Program-made: the position numbers and the translations under genes
The notes under the pieces: generated by a model
Told to the model about the DNA's origin: nothing
Databases searched by the model: none
The model's input: the letters and a program-made list of their open reading frames with translations, nothing else
Shown: positions 14,597 to 24,197 of the stretch, in pieces
Numbering within the stretch: position 1 is the first letter of the stretch
Layout of the letters: every line of letters begins with the position of its first letter
DNA from: an uncultured Clostridia bacterium
GTDB taxonomy: Bacteria > Bacillota > Clostridia > Christensenellales > Christensenellaceae
DNA: 50,932 nt
Direction of reading: 5' to 3'
Assembly: GCA_944347775.1 (NCBI GenBank)
Contig: CALVMT010000051.1
Coordinates: 1-50,932, forward strand

Positions 14597-16754
14597 ATTT
14601 ACACTCCAATCGATATTCTCCACTTTCTTCAAAAAAGAAAGTGGTTTCTCCATTTTGATAAAGGTTAATTATTCCATCATACAAAAAGTATTCACCCTGT
14701 TTTGCTACAATCAACAACTTGTGAGGTAGTCTATCTGGCAAACTACTATTCAAGCCGTTATCATAGTACAAAATAGGAATATTTTCTATATCGTCTTCGA
14801 TATTTTCCATAAATTCAAAAATAAAAAGGCAAAACTTTTGCCCATCAATTAATAAAAGTGCTGCCATCGGATAATCTTGCGTACTAAATATAAAACGCAA
14901 CTCCATTCGAGGGCTCAATTGAATCGATTCAGGCACTGTTTTAATGTTTTCCAGACCGTATTTTTGTTCTAATATCTGCATTGAACTTGTATCTGCGTAA
15001 ATTGTTTCTGCCTTTCCCATCTGACGCAACTGTAAAGCAGCTTCTAATCCTGTTTTTCCCGTATGAGCCAAAATATACGTATCCGCTTTACACCCTTCTG
15101 CTAGTACACATTGGATCAGCTCCTCTCCTTCACCACCACATAACAAAATTTGACGACCCTCTTCCGTCAATAAAATTACACTGGTTTTCTGAGAAGCAAA
15201 ACATCGCATTTGTATTGTATTTATCCGCAAATTAGGAAAAATCAAGTTTAAACAGAATAAACATACCAGACCAAACGCAATCTTTTTTCGCCGTATTTTC
15301 AAAAAAAAGATTTTACCTGAACACAGAAAAAGACAAATATACCAAATAATGACAACCAAAGATGACAAATCAGGCAAGTAAACTCCCCATGATTGAAAAT
15401 TCACGCACCATGTAGTAAAGCAATCGAATATCTCAATCAAAAATGCGCCAATATTTCCTAAAACTAATGCAAAATCTCCTACAATCAAATATATTGCCGC
15501 AATAGCAAGCAAAATTGGTATCATTAAGATCGAGTATAACGTTGCAATACCATTCGCCAACAGATTCGGAAACCAATAATAGTTTGTCAAATTATTTGTA
15601 ATCGGAAAAGCTCCTAATGTTGCAGCTATTCCTGCACTAATTGTCTGTCGCGCTGTTCTCCATGTAATCCATATCAACTTTTCTTCAAAAACATCCGTGA
15701 GGCAAATTATTGCATAAACTGCTCCAAAAGATAACTGTAATCCAAGATCAAAAATCTTAGCCGGATTATTTGCAATAATACCTAAATACGCAGCGCTCAT
15801 AGAAGTTAGGGGATCGTTTCTTTTGCCCAAGAACCTGCCCCATAAAGCAATCTCATACATCCAAGCTGCACGCACCATTGAAACTTTCCATCCAGTTAAT
15901 ACTGTATAGAATAAAACAACAATTTGACTAAGAAAAAATGGAATTCTTCTATCTATTTTCATTCTATAAAAACATAGATGGAGAAGACCTCCTATAATGG
16001 CAATATGAGAGCCAGAAATGCTAAGAATATGTGTAATTCCAACCAAGCTAAGCTCTTCTCTTTGCAAATCCGTAATATCACTTTCATCTCCAATGATAAA
16101 TGCTTTTGCTAAATCCTGATGAGATGGAAATAATTTATCCAAACGCCCAGCAACCCATCTGCCAAGTTGATGAATCGATGAAAGAAGCCCATCTTGATGA
16201 TCTATTTTTATATCTTTATTTGCAATAGCTCTGTAAAGCACATTTTGTGAACGGCAATAATAATAATCATTAAAACCACCGGCCTGCAACTCTTGCTGTG
16301 GGATTTCTATTTTTGCTTCTGCAAGCAAAATATCATCCTGGACATAGTCCATTGTATACGACATCAAAAAGATATTTCCATTAATCTGTATTCCATTTAT
16401 TTCTGGCTGGTAAAGCTGATATATGCAATAATCCTCTTTTTCCGAAATCTTACTAACTTTACCAACAACAACTACATTTTCATTTAAATTTATCGGCGGA
16501 TAATTCTCAGTAAATGCAATCCTTGCACCCATCATCCCAATGCAAAGCATTGCTCCTAAACAAAAAGACAATAGATTTCTCCCTTGATTTAAATAAATAC
16601 CAAGGCACAAAAATACTCCCGCTGCCAGTATAAAAAGCCAGACAGGAGCTTTTATATTCACGCCAATCAAAATCCCTATTGTATAAAACACTGCCGCAAA
16701 AAACAATATTCTTCGATGAATTAATGGCGTCCTTGTTATTTTATTCTCATCCAT
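14574..16754 (-). CDS. comEC: ComEC/Rec2-type DNA channel protein with degenerate C-terminal domain
   Basis: A 726-residue multi-pass membrane protein of the competence channel family that carries single-stranded DNA across the membrane. The N-terminal part (residues 1-200) has membrane helices and a small OB-like domain. The central competence domain has THILSISGSHIAIIGG at about 238-253, WKVSMVRAAWMYE and further helices to about residue 495. The C-terminal 210 residues occupy the place of the metallo-beta-lactamase domain, but the HxHxDH metal motif is replaced by ILAHTGKTGLEAAL, so nuclease activity there is unlikely. No other com genes are nearby. Its upstream spacer is AT-rich and no clear promoter is seen; the ribosome binding site (GGGC) is weak. 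Confidence 0.9.
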   Translation of the reverse strand: MDENKITRTPLIHRRILFFAAVFYTIGILIGVNIKAPVWLFILAAGVFLCLGIYLNQGRNLLSFCLGAMLCIGMMGARIAFTENYPPINLNENVVVVGKVSKISEKEDYCIYQLYQPEINGIQINGNIFLMSYTMDYVQDDILLAEAKIEIPQQELQAGGFNDYYYCRSQNVLYRAIANKDIKIDHQDGLLSSIHQLGRWVAGRLDKLFPSHQDLAKAFIIGDESDITDLQREELSLVGITHILSISGSHIAIIGGLLHLCFYRMKIDRRIPFFLSQIVVLFYTVLTGWKVSMVRAAWMYEIALWGRFLGKRNDPLTSMSAAYLGIIANNPAKIFDLGLQLSFGAVYAIICLTDVFEEKLIWITWRTARQTISAGIAATLGAFPITNNLTNYYWFPNLLANGIATLYSILMIPILLAIAAIYLIVGDFALVLGNIGAFLIEIFDCFTTWCVNFQSWGVYLPDLSSLVVIIWYICLFLCSGKIFFLKIRRKKIAFGLVCLFCLNLIFPNLRINTIQMRCFASQKTSVILLTEEGRQILLCGGEGEELIQCVLAEGCKADTYILAHTGKTGLEAALQLRQMGKAETIYADTSSMQILEQKYGLENIKTVPESIQLSPRMELRFIFSTQDYPMAALLLIDGQKFCLFIFEFMENIEDDIENIPILYYDNGLNSSLPDRLPHKLLIVAKQGEYFLYDGIINLYQNGETTFFFEESGEYRLECKYGGIGIY

Positions 16755-17075
16755 ATGCTTTGCCCAGTCTTTATAGTTAAAAGATATTTTTCTTAGGAAA
16801 CCTGATTCAGGTCAGCAAATCTATCAATACTACTTAAACAACAATTATTTTTCTATCCTAAACAATAAAGATAACTTAAATCCTATTATAAACAAAACAT
16901 TTTCATATAGAACTGTTTTCCTCTTATTCAACTTTATCCCAATGTCAGCTGGTTAATATTTATTTTTTTATACAAAAATTATAGATTAAAACTCTTGTTT
17001 TTCACCTAAATTCATAAAATACATCTGAATAAAATGAAAAAGTTAATATAAAACGGCATCCCATCATTCTCGTTT
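16755..17075. other. Gene-free AT-rich spacer between plsX and comEC
   Basis: This stretch of 321 bp carries no credible reading frame on either strand. It holds a small palindrome (CCTGATTCAGG, 16801-16811) and a weak AAAACG/CGTTTT hairpin just past the plsX stop that could terminate plsX transcripts. The comEC promoter should lie here, but no element pair reaches convincing similarity. Confidence 0.6.
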
Positions 17076-18089
17076 TTATTTACAAGGATTGTCTTGAAGA
17101 TCCTTTTTTATTTTCTCTACTAAATCCATCTTTGTAAATTCTCTTGCTTGGCGAATTGCATTTTTTATTGCTTTTGCATTTGAACTGCCATGTGCTTTAA
17201 TTATTCCTTTATTTGCACCTAATAACAAAGCTCCGCCATATTCTGTATAATCGAGTTGTTTTTTTAAACCAGTAAATGCCGGTTTTGCCAAAGCCGCTCC
17301 AATCTTCGTTCTAGCGGATGATAACAATTCTTCTTTAATCATTCCAAATAAAAAAGAAGCGCACCCTTCCATAAATTTCATTAATACATTACCAACGAAG
17401 CCATCGCAAACCACAACATCGTAATTACCGGAAAGAATATCTCTCCCTTCCGCATTTCCTACAAAATTAATATTAGTACCCTTAAGCAATTGATAAGCTT
17501 CCTTTGTCAAGGAATTCCCCTTTTCCTCTTCTGCACCATTATTAATTAATCCGACACGTGGATTTGGGATTCCAACAACATTTTTCATATATATGCTACC
17601 CATGATAGCAAACTGTTGTAAAAACACAGGTTTACAATCGACATTTGCGCCGCAATCAACTAACAGAACCCCTCCCTTTGTCGTCGGCAGTATTGGTGCC
17701 AAGGCGGGACGCAACACATTTTGTGCACGGCGGACAATGAGTGTGCCGCCTGCTACTGCTGCTCCTGTACTTCCCGCAGTAATAAACGCATCTCCTTTCC
17801 CTTCCGCAGTCATCTGCATACCGACAACCATTGAAGCATCTTTCTTTGTACGCACTGCATTCACGGGCGGTTCTGCCATCTGGATTTCATCTCTGGCATC
17901 AATAATTTCTATACGATCTCGGTCATATTCTTGTTCTTGTAAATACTGTCCAATTACTTCTCTTTTCCCAACCAAATATACGAAAATATCCGTATATTCT
18001 TGTAAAGCCATTACCGTCCCATCGATAATCGCCTGAGGAGCGTGATCTCCTCCCATTGCATCAATAATCAATCTATACATGACATGCAT
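17076..18089 (-). CDS. plsX: Phosphate acyltransferase PlsX
   Basis: PlsX converts acyl-ACP to acyl-phosphate, the donor for the first acylation of glycerol-3-phosphate in Gram-positive phospholipid synthesis; it is a peripheral membrane enzyme. The 337-residue product has IIDAMGGDHAPQAIIDG at the N-terminus, FITAGSTGA, VLLVDCGANVDCKP and CDGFVGNVLMKFMEG, all PlsX signatures. AAGGA stands before the first ATG (18089); a second in-frame ATG three codons later is less well spaced. The expected fapR and fabD neighbours are absent; instead it follows a small membrane-protein gene by 15 bp. Confidence 0.95.
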   Translation of the reverse strand: MHVMYRLIIDAMGGDHAPQAIIDGTVMALQEYTDIFVYLVGKREVIGQYLQEQEYDRDRIEIIDARDEIQMAEPPVNAVRTKKDASMVVGMQMTAEGKGDAFITAGSTGAAVAGGTLIVRRAQNVLRPALAPILPTTKGGVLLVDCGANVDCKPVFLQQFAIMGSIYMKNVVGIPNPRVGLINNGAEEEKGNSLTKEAYQLLKGTNINFVGNAEGRDILSGNYDVVVCDGFVGNVLMKFMEGCASFLFGMIKEELLSSARTKIGAALAKPAFTGLKKQLDYTEYGGALLLGANKGIIKAHGSSNAKAIKNAIRQAREFTKMDLVEKIKKDLQDNPCK

Positions 18090-18104
18090 TGAATCCTTAT
18101 CTTA

Positions 18105-18416
18105 TTATTTCAAATATCTGCCAAATTTCTTTTTAAAATAAATTATACATACAATGACCAAGACCATACACATACCCCATAACGTATAGTTAAGCCACTG
18201 TAAATTCTCTACTTTATAAATTTCCAGACAACTAATTGCAGTTAATAAAATTCCCGCAATAATTGAAAAAATGCTGATTGCTTTACGTGTTTCTTCTTGT
18301 ATTTCTTCAGGATAATCATTTTTATATAAACTTCCCTTACGCAGGATTCCTGCAATTAAAAAATAAACCCCTGCAACCAAATTCAATAATGTAATTAAAT
18401 TATTGATATCTTCCAT
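18105..18416 (-). CDS. Small three-helix membrane protein, unknown function
   Basis: A 103-residue protein I cannot name. Hydropathy suggests three membrane helices (about residues 8-25, 46-64 and 75-93) with a charged loop (KNDYPEEIQEETRK) between the first two and a basic C-terminus (FKKKFGRYLK). It lies directly upstream of plsX with a 15-bp gap and shares its sigma-A promoter, so it is cotranscribed with a membrane-lipid gene. A helper role there is only a guess. Confidence 0.65.
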   Translation of the reverse strand: MEDINNLITLLNLVAGVYFLIAGILRKGSLYKNDYPEEIQEETRKAISIFSIIAGILLTAISCLEIYKVENLQWLNYTLWGMCMVLVIVCIIYFKKKFGRYLK

Positions 18417-18467
18417 AAAAATATCCTGTCCCGGTATTTCTTACCGTATTAATGTTTTAATTATTTT

Positions 18468-18496
18468 ATTATATAGTCCAGCATTTTAAAAGTCAA
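18468..18496 (-). promoter_or_regulatory. Sigma-A promoter of the small membrane protein-plsX operon
   Basis: Minus-strand TTGACT (18496-18491) and a perfect TATAAT (18473-18468) are 17 bp apart. A small CGGTA/TACCG hairpin lies in the leader at 18432-18446. Confidence 0.72.
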
Positions 18497-18518
18497 CGAA
18501 CGACCTTCTTTACCATAA

Positions 18519-19211
18519 TTAGAAAATGCGCAAAAGCTTAAAATCCAACTGGTCGCAGGATGTTAGAATGTAACGGGTTCCATCGATGATCAAATTTTCC
18601 AATCCGGCCTTTTTTATTTTTTTCCCATGAAGATGTCCAAAAATTACTGTCTTCACATGATAAGCTGCATATAACTGCGTAAATTCACTCGATTTTTTTT
18701 CCTGCGTAAAGGGAGGATAATGCATGATTCCTATTTTTTCTCCCTGCATCTTTTCTGCCGATTTTAACGACAATTCCAAACGTTTAATTTCTCTGGCATA
18801 AATTTTGGCATCTTCAGTAGAAAAGTCTGCTTCTCCTTTTTGCTTCCATCCTCTTGACCCCACAAACACATACTGACCAAAAGTAAGAGCATTATTTTGC
18901 AAAAAAAATGTATGGTTGAAAAGGCATGCGTTTGTTTTTTTTAGAGAGCTATGCCAATAATCGTGATTCCCACGAATCAATATTTTTGTTCCAGGCATAG
19001 AACACACTTCATCCAAATCTGCCTTCACTTGTGCATAGTCCATAGCCCAACTAATATCACCCGCAGAAACAACAAGATCTTCCTCTGTTACTTTATTATG
19101 CCAATCTTGTTTTATACTGGCCCAATGATCAACCCAATTATCTCCAAAAATATCCATAGGTTTATTTGTGCCATGAGAAAGATGAAGATCTGAAATGGCA
19201 AAAATTTTCAT
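18519..19211 (-). CDS. Calcineurin-like metallophosphoesterase (predicted phosphohydrolase)
   Basis: A 230-residue cytoplasmic metallophosphoesterase. All five metal-binding blocks are seen in order: DLHLSH (8-13), AGDISW, RGNHDYW, MHYPP and FGHLHGK. The overall sequence fits the clostridial predicted-phosphohydrolase group (COG1768-like), whose substrate is not known to me. The ATG overlaps the engB stop as ATGA, so it is coupled to the lon-engB operon. Phosphatase chemistry is well supported; biological role unknown. Confidence 0.85.
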   Translation of the reverse strand: MKIFAISDLHLSHGTNKPMDIFGDNWVDHWASIKQDWHNKVTEEDLVVSAGDISWAMDYAQVKADLDEVCSMPGTKILIRGNHDYWHSSLKKTNACLFNHTFFLQNNALTFGQYVFVGSRGWKQKGEADFSTEDAKIYAREIKRLELSLKSAEKMQGEKIGIMHYPPFTQEKKSSEFTQLYAAYHVKTVIFGHLHGKKIKKAGLENLIIDGTRYILTSCDQLDFKLLRIF

Positions 19212-19810
19212 TTTTCAACTTCCTTTTTTTCAAAACAAAATTTTTCTATTAAATCTAATACTTCATCCCTGCCAATATTTGCTTCCGAAGAAACAGGTAG
19301 AATTTCTCCTTCATAAGATAGAATTTTTTTTCTTATACGAAGACATGCATTTTTTCTTTTTGATTTAGCTAATTTATCTGCTTTTGTAGCTAAAATTATA
19401 TATGGAATATGAAAATAATTTGCATATTCAATCATATCATAATCATTATTTGTAAGTTCTCTACGTATATCGAATAAAATAATAAGTCCCTTTAACATAC
19501 GTGATTGTTCAAAATAATTTTGTATACGCATATTCCACTGTTGTTGTTCCTGTTTTGAAACATTGGCAAATCCATATCCCGGTAGGTCTACAAGATAAAA
19601 ACCATTGTTTAGCAGAAAATAGTTAACCAACTTCGTTTTTCCCGGATTTTTCGATACTTTCGCTAATTTCGTCTGGTTTGTCAGAAAATTAATTAATGAA
19701 GATTTCCCCACATTTGATCGACCTACTAAAGCAACTTCTGGCAAAATCATATTGAATTCACCGTATCCATCTACCAAACTCTTTATAAATTTTGCAGAAG
19801 TTATACGCAT
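19208..19810 (-). CDS. engB: Ribosome biogenesis GTP-binding protein YsxC/EngB
   Basis: An essential GTPase of the TrmE-Era-EngA group needed for late 50S assembly. In 200 residues it shows G1 GRSNVGKSSL, the G2 threonine region, G3 DLPGYG, G4 TKADK and G5 VSSE. Its ATG overlaps the lon stop as TAATG, and its own stop overlaps the phosphoesterase start. The lon-engB pairing is a conserved Firmicute arrangement. Confidence 0.95.
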   Translation of the reverse strand: MRITSAKFIKSLVDGYGEFNMILPEVALVGRSNVGKSSLINFLTNQTKLAKVSKNPGKTKLVNYFLLNNGFYLVDLPGYGFANVSKQEQQQWNMRIQNYFEQSRMLKGLIILFDIRRELTNNDYDMIEYANYFHIPYIILATKADKLAKSKRKNACLRIRKKILSYEGEILPVSSEANIGRDEVLDLIEKFCFEKKEVEK

Positions 19811-22128
19811 TAATCCTTCTCCTCCATCAAACCCAACTTTAAAACTTCGGTAAATTGATTTACCGGATAAAAAGTTAATTTTTCGCGTATTTCCTTTGGA
19901 ATTTCATCTATGTCCCTCATATTTTGTTTTGGAATAATAATTTTATGAATTCCTGCACGATAAGCCGCAAAAGCCTTTTCTCGCAATCCGCCAATCATCA
20001 ACACGCGTCCAGCCAATGTAATTTCACCAGTCATTGCAAAATCCCTACGTACCTTTCTGCCCGTTAAAGCACTGGCAACAGCTAATGCAATTGTAATTCC
20101 CGCAGATGGACCATCTTTAGGCACTGCTCCTTCGGGTGCATGAATGTGGATATCTTTGTTTTTATAAAACATATGATCTATACCCAATTGATCTGCCAAT
20201 GAACGAACATGCGAGATAGCTGTTTTTGCACTTTCTTTCATTACTTCACCAAGCTGCCCTGTCAATTCCAAATTACCGCTACCCTCCATTGCCGACACTT
20301 CAACCGGCAAAGTTGTTCCACCAGCATAAGTCCAAGCAAGCCCTATTGCTACTCCTACGCAAGGTTTATCCGGTAATTGCGTATCTAAATGCTTGGGTTT
20401 GCCTAAATATTGACCAATGTTTCGTTTAGAAACTGTAATTGACTCTCCGGATTGTACATATTGCTTTGCCGCTTTTCTACACAAAATTCCAATTTCACGT
20501 TCTAAAGAGCGGACTCCACTTTCTACTGTATATTCGTTAATTATTTCACGTATTGCTGCCGGCTGAATTTTCAATATTTCTTTTGACAAGCCATTTTTAT
20601 CTAATTGTTTAGGTAACAAATGTCTAATCGCAATTTGTTCTTTTTCATAAGGGGTATAACTTTCTAATTCAATCATTTCAAGGCGATCATACAACGCGGC
20701 TGGTATATCCTCTGCATTATTGGCTGTCGCAATAAACATCACTTGTGACAAATCAAAATCAATATCCAAATAGTGATCTTGAAAAGCATGATTAACTGAT
20801 TCGTCTAAAACCTCCAGCATTGCTGATGAAGGATCTCCCTTATAATCACTAGCCATTTTATCAATCTCATCCAACAAAAAAACAGGATTCATCGTTCCCG
20901 CGCGGCGAATATTCGATATAATCCTACCTGGAATAGCACCAATATATGTTCTACGGTGCCCTCTAATTTCAGCTTCATCACGTACTCCTCCAAGAGACAT
21001 TCGAACAAATTTTCTGCCTATTGCTTGCGCAATACAACTGGCTATTGAAGTCTTTCCAACACCCGGAGGGCCCACAAAACATAAAATATTGCCCTGTAAT
21101 TTTCCCGTTAATTGAAATACAGATAAGTATTCCAGTATCCGCTCCTTTACTTTGTTCATCCCATAATGATTTCGATCTAAAACACGTTTTGCCTTCGCAA
21201 TATCCACGCTATCCTCTGTATATATACCATACGGTAAGGCAGTAATCCATTCAAAATAATTTAACAACACATTATAATCAGGTGATTGCGGATTCATTCT
21301 CTCCATTCGCAGTGCTTCTTTCGTAAGTTTCTCTTTAATTTCATCACTGCAGGGCATATTTATAATAAAATTTTTAATCTTTTCAATTTCTTCCTCTGAA
21401 TCATCATCTCCAAGTGACATTTGCATAGATTTTATTTGTTCGCGTAAATATGCTTCTTTTTGCATTTTTTCCATGCGTACACGCGTAGACTTTGAAATTT
21501 CTTGTTCGAGCTGGTTGATTTCTTTTTCATGCTCAATTAACCCAATCAGTTGTTTATAGCGTTCTTCTACATTTAATTGTTCTAAAAGAGTTTGCTTATC
21601 TTCTACTTCTTTCGCAAACGTAATTGCAATTGTATCTACCAATTCTTCAGGAGAATCAATTTCACGAAGCGTATAGATGGTTTCCATTGCAATTTTTCCT
21701 GTTGTTTCTGCATATTCTTCGTATACATTCAATAGTGCACGTTTATAAGCATGCGCAAATCTATCATCAAGAGATTTTTCTTTGCATGGTTCTACCTCTG
21801 CTGTATAATACTCTTCTATATTACATTTCAATATCTTAGCGCGTGATACTCCGCTTGCCAGCACGCGTAATGCGCCTCCTTGTAGTTTCAATACGTGTTT
21901 TATTTTACATAATACCCCTATTTCATAAACATCCTCTTGCATTGGATGATCAACACGAATATTTTTTTGGGCTACCAAAAACACATAAGAATCTTTATTT
22001 ACTGCTTCATTTATTGCCTGTACTGAAGCTTTTCTTGCAACCTCAAAATTGATTACAGTATTCGGAAATACCACAATTCCCCGTAAAGGTACCATGGGCA
22101 AGTAGCGACATTCGCTTATCATAGCCAT
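19810..22128 (-). CDS. lon: ATP-dependent protease Lon
   Basis: Lon degrades damaged and regulatory proteins in the cytoplasm. The 772-residue product has the N-terminal LON substrate-binding domain (from [13 protein letters not shown], about residues 9-200), a coiled coil (about 195-250), an AAA+ module with Walker [12 protein letters not shown] and Walker [11 protein letters not shown], and the protease domain with catalytic Ser in KDGPSAG (about 675) and Lys in LREKAF (about 718). GGAGG lies 6 bases before the ATG at 22128; an upstream in-frame TTG is less likely. It has a sigma-A-like promoter. I see no CIRCE or obvious CtsR site. Confidence 0.96.
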   Translation of the reverse strand: MAMISECRYLPMVPLRGIVVFPNTVINFEVARKASVQAINEAVNKDSYVFLVAQKNIRVDHPMQEDVYEIGVLCKIKHVLKLQGGALRVLASGVSRAKILKCNIEEYYTAEVEPCKEKSLDDRFAHAYKRALLNVYEEYAETTGKIAMETIYTLREIDSPEELVDTIAITFAKEVEDKQTLLEQLNVEERYKQLIGLIEHEKEINQLEQEISKSTRVRMEKMQKEAYLREQIKSMQMSLGDDDSEEEIEKIKNFIINMPCSDEIKEKLTKEALRMERMNPQSPDYNVLLNYFEWITALPYGIYTEDSVDIAKAKRVLDRNHYGMNKVKERILEYLSVFQLTGKLQGNILCFVGPPGVGKTSIASCIAQAIGRKFVRMSLGGVRDEAEIRGHRRTYIGAIPGRIISNIRRAGTMNPVFLLDEIDKMASDYKGDPSSAMLEVLDESVNHAFQDHYLDIDFDLSQVMFIATANNAEDIPAALYDRLEMIELESYTPYEKEQIAIRHLLPKQLDKNGLSKEILKIQPAAIREIINEYTVESGVRSLEREIGILCRKAAKQYVQSGESITVSKRNIGQYLGKPKHLDTQLPDKPCVGVAIGLAWTYAGGTTLPVEVSAMEGSGNLELTGQLGEVMKESAKTAISHVRSLADQLGIDHMFYKNKDIHIHAPEGAVPKDGPSAGITIALAVASALTGRKVRRDFAMTGEITLAGRVLMIGGLREKAFAAYRAGIHKIIIPKQNMRDIDEIPKEIREKLTFYPVNQFTEVLKLGLMEEKD

Positions 22129-22161
22129 CAATTCCCTCCAAAATTGTCATTCTACTGCATT

Positions 22162-22190
22162 ATTATACATGAAAATACAGATTGACACAA
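22162..22190 (-). promoter_or_regulatory. Promoter of the lon-engB-phosphoesterase operon
   Basis: A perfect minus-strand TATAAT (22167-22162) has TTGTGT (22190-22185) 17 bp upstream. The -35 is weak, matching mainly in its first three bases. It lies between the clpX terminator and lon. Confidence 0.55.
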
Positions 22191-22237
22191 CCATCCATAT
22201 ATTGGAGAAATCACTTGCTTTATTTTCAAAAGCAAAT

Positions 22238-22272
22238 AAAAAAGCCATATGATTAAGTCATATGGCTTTTTT
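22238..22272 (-). terminator. Terminator of the clpP-clpX transcript
   Basis: A perfect 15-bp stem (22238-22252 with 22258-22272, core GCCATATGA) has a 5-base loop and a six-T end on the minus strand. It directly follows the clpX stop. Confidence 0.88.
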
Positions 22273-22273
22273 C

Positions 22274-23536
22274 TCAATTTGCCTTTAAAATTGGTTCATC
22301 TTTTTTTAAAAGAAGTTTTAATTTTTTTGGATCACGTACTGCTTCCTTGGTTATAATGCATTTTTCAATATCTTTTCTCGATGGCACCTCATACATGGCA
22401 TCCATCATCACACTTTCCAAAATCGAACGTAACCCACGCGCCCCTGTATTGCGTTCTAACGCAAGAGCTGCTACTTCGTTAATTGCATCCTTCTCAAAAA
22501 CCAATTCAATTCCATCCATCGCAAACAATTTTTCATATTGCTTGACTAATGCATTTTTCGGTTTCGTCAGAATGCTTACTAATGCATCTTTATCAAGAGC
22601 CTCTAAAGTAACAACCATCGGAACACGACCAATAAATTCTGGAATCAAACCAAATTTCAACAAATCTTCCGGCAATATTTGGCTGTATAATTCTCCAAGA
22701 TTCCTTTCCTGCTTTGTTTTTACTTCAGCACCAAACCCCATTGTCTTCTTTCCGACACGTTGCTCAATAATATTTTCCAGCCCAACAAACGCGCCACCGC
22801 AAATAAACAAAATATTCGTTGTGTCAATTTGCAACATCTCTTGATGCGGATGTTTTCTTCCTCCTTGAGGTGGAACACTTGCAACCGTTCCCTCCAAAAT
22901 TTTCAATAAAGCTTGTTGCACGCCTTCCCCCGAAACATCTCGGGTAATTGACGGGTTCTCACTCTTTCGAGCAATTTTGTCAATTTCATCAATATATATT
23001 ATACCGCGTTGTGCTTTTTCAATATCATAGTCGGCTGCTTGAATCAGTTTTAATAAAATATTTTCTACATCTTCACCAACATATCCCGCTTCGGTCAAGG
23101 TTGTCGCATCCGCAATAGCGAAAGGCACCTGCAAAATACGAGCCAATGTCTGAGCCAGTAGCGTTTTTCCGCACCCAGTCGGGCCTAACATCAGAATATT
23201 ACTCTTTGCAAGCTCTACATCATCTTTGTTATCTTTTTTTGCAGAAATTCTTTTATAGTGGTTATAAACTGCAACAGCTAAATATTTTTTTGCCGTATCC
23301 TGACCAATTACATAATCATCCAAAACTTTCACAATTTCAGATGGCGTTGGTAATGAAATAGGTTCTGGATCACTACTTTCTACCTTAAATTCTTCTTGAA
23401 CAATTTCTTGACAAAGCTCAATGCATTCATCACAGATAAATACACCCGGCCCTGCAACAATTCGCCGCACTTGATCTTGGGATTTTCCGCAAAACGAACA
23501 GCGTATTACTTTTGTTTCGTCTATTTTGTTGCTCAT
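22274..23536 (-). CDS. clpX: ATP-dependent Clp protease ATP-binding subunit ClpX
   Basis: The AAA+ unfoldase that feeds proteins to ClpP. In 420 residues: the C4 zinc-binding domain (CSFCGK and CDECIELC, about residues 13-40), Walker [10 protein letters not shown], pore loop GYVGED, Walker [10 protein letters not shown], and the IGF-type ClpP-docking region represented by MGFGAEVK. It starts 12 bp after the clpP stop and ends at a strong terminator. Standard clpP-clpX order. Confidence 0.97.
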   Translation of the reverse strand: MSNKIDETKVIRCSFCGKSQDQVRRIVAGPGVFICDECIELCQEIVQEEFKVESSDPEPISLPTPSEIVKVLDDYVIGQDTAKKYLAVAVYNHYKRISAKKDNKDDVELAKSNILMLGPTGCGKTLLAQTLARILQVPFAIADATTLTEAGYVGEDVENILLKLIQAADYDIEKAQRGIIYIDEIDKIARKSENPSITRDVSGEGVQQALLKILEGTVASVPPQGGRKHPHQEMLQIDTTNILFICGGAFVGLENIIEQRVGKKTMGFGAEVKTKQERNLGELYSQILPEDLLKFGLIPEFIGRVPMVVTLEALDKDALVSILTKPKNALVKQYEKLFAMDGIELVFEKDAINEVAALALERNTGARGLRSILESVMMDAMYEVPSRKDIEKCIITKEAVRDPKKLKLLLKKDEPILKAN

Positions 23537-23548
23537 AGCTACCTCACC

Positions 23549-24133
23549 TTATCTTTTTGCCGGAATCACTTCATCGATAATGCCATATTCTTTTGCATCC
23601 ATTGCGGACATATAAAAATCCCTTTCCATATCCGCTTTTAATTTTTCAATATTCTGTCCGGTTCTCTCTGCCATGATATTGGTGAGTTTTTCTTTAATTT
23701 TTAATATCTGACGAGCCTGTATTTCAATATCTGTGGCTTGCCCTCTTGCTCCACCAAGAGGCTGATGTATCATAATTTCGCTATTGGGAAGTGCCTTTCT
23801 CTTCCCTTTTGCCCCTGCGGTCAGCAAAAAAGCACCCATAGAAGCTGCCATCCCAATACAAATTGTTGAAACATCGCATTTTACATACTGCATCGTATCA
23901 TAAATTGCCATACCTGCAGTCACGGATCCGCCAGGGCTATTAATATACATAAAAATATCCTTATCCGGATCTTCCGCTTCTAAAAAGATCATTTGTGCTA
24001 CAACCAAATTTGCTGTTGTATCATCAATTTCTCCAGAAAGAAAGATTATCCTATCTTTCAATAATCTGGAATAAATATCATAGGAACGTTCTCCCCTATT
24101 AGTTTGTTCTACGACGATGGGTACATAACTCAT
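23549..24133 (-). CDS. clpP: ATP-dependent Clp protease proteolytic subunit ClpP
   Basis: The serine-protease barrel of ClpXP. The 194-residue product shows [21 protein letters not shown] at its start, catalytic Ser in GMAASMGAF, His in MIHQPLGGA and an Asp in the expected C-terminal position. A TTG start at 24142 is possible in frame, but AAGGAG lies 9 bases before the ATG at 24133. It sits between tig and clpX as in most Firmicutes. Confidence 0.97.
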   Translation of the reverse strand: MSYVPIVVEQTNRGERSYDIYSRLLKDRIIFLSGEIDDTTANLVVAQMIFLEAEDPDKDIFMYINSPGGSVTAGMAIYDTMQYVKCDVSTICIGMAASMGAFLLTAGAKGKRKALPNSEIMIHQPLGGARGQATDIEIQARQILKIKEKLTNIMAERTGQNIEKLKADMERDFYMSAMDAKEYGIIDEVIPAKR

Positions 24134-24197
24134 TACAGTCAACTCCTTTTTTATTTAATTGCCTGCCATAAGCGCCACCCCAAAAAACGAGCATGTT

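Noticed and set aside
16755-17075. Looked for a riboswitch, small RNA or short gene in the plsX-comEC spacer
   Set aside because: Only weak short inverted repeats and AT-rich sequence; no reading frame with a ribosome site and no recognised RNA motif.
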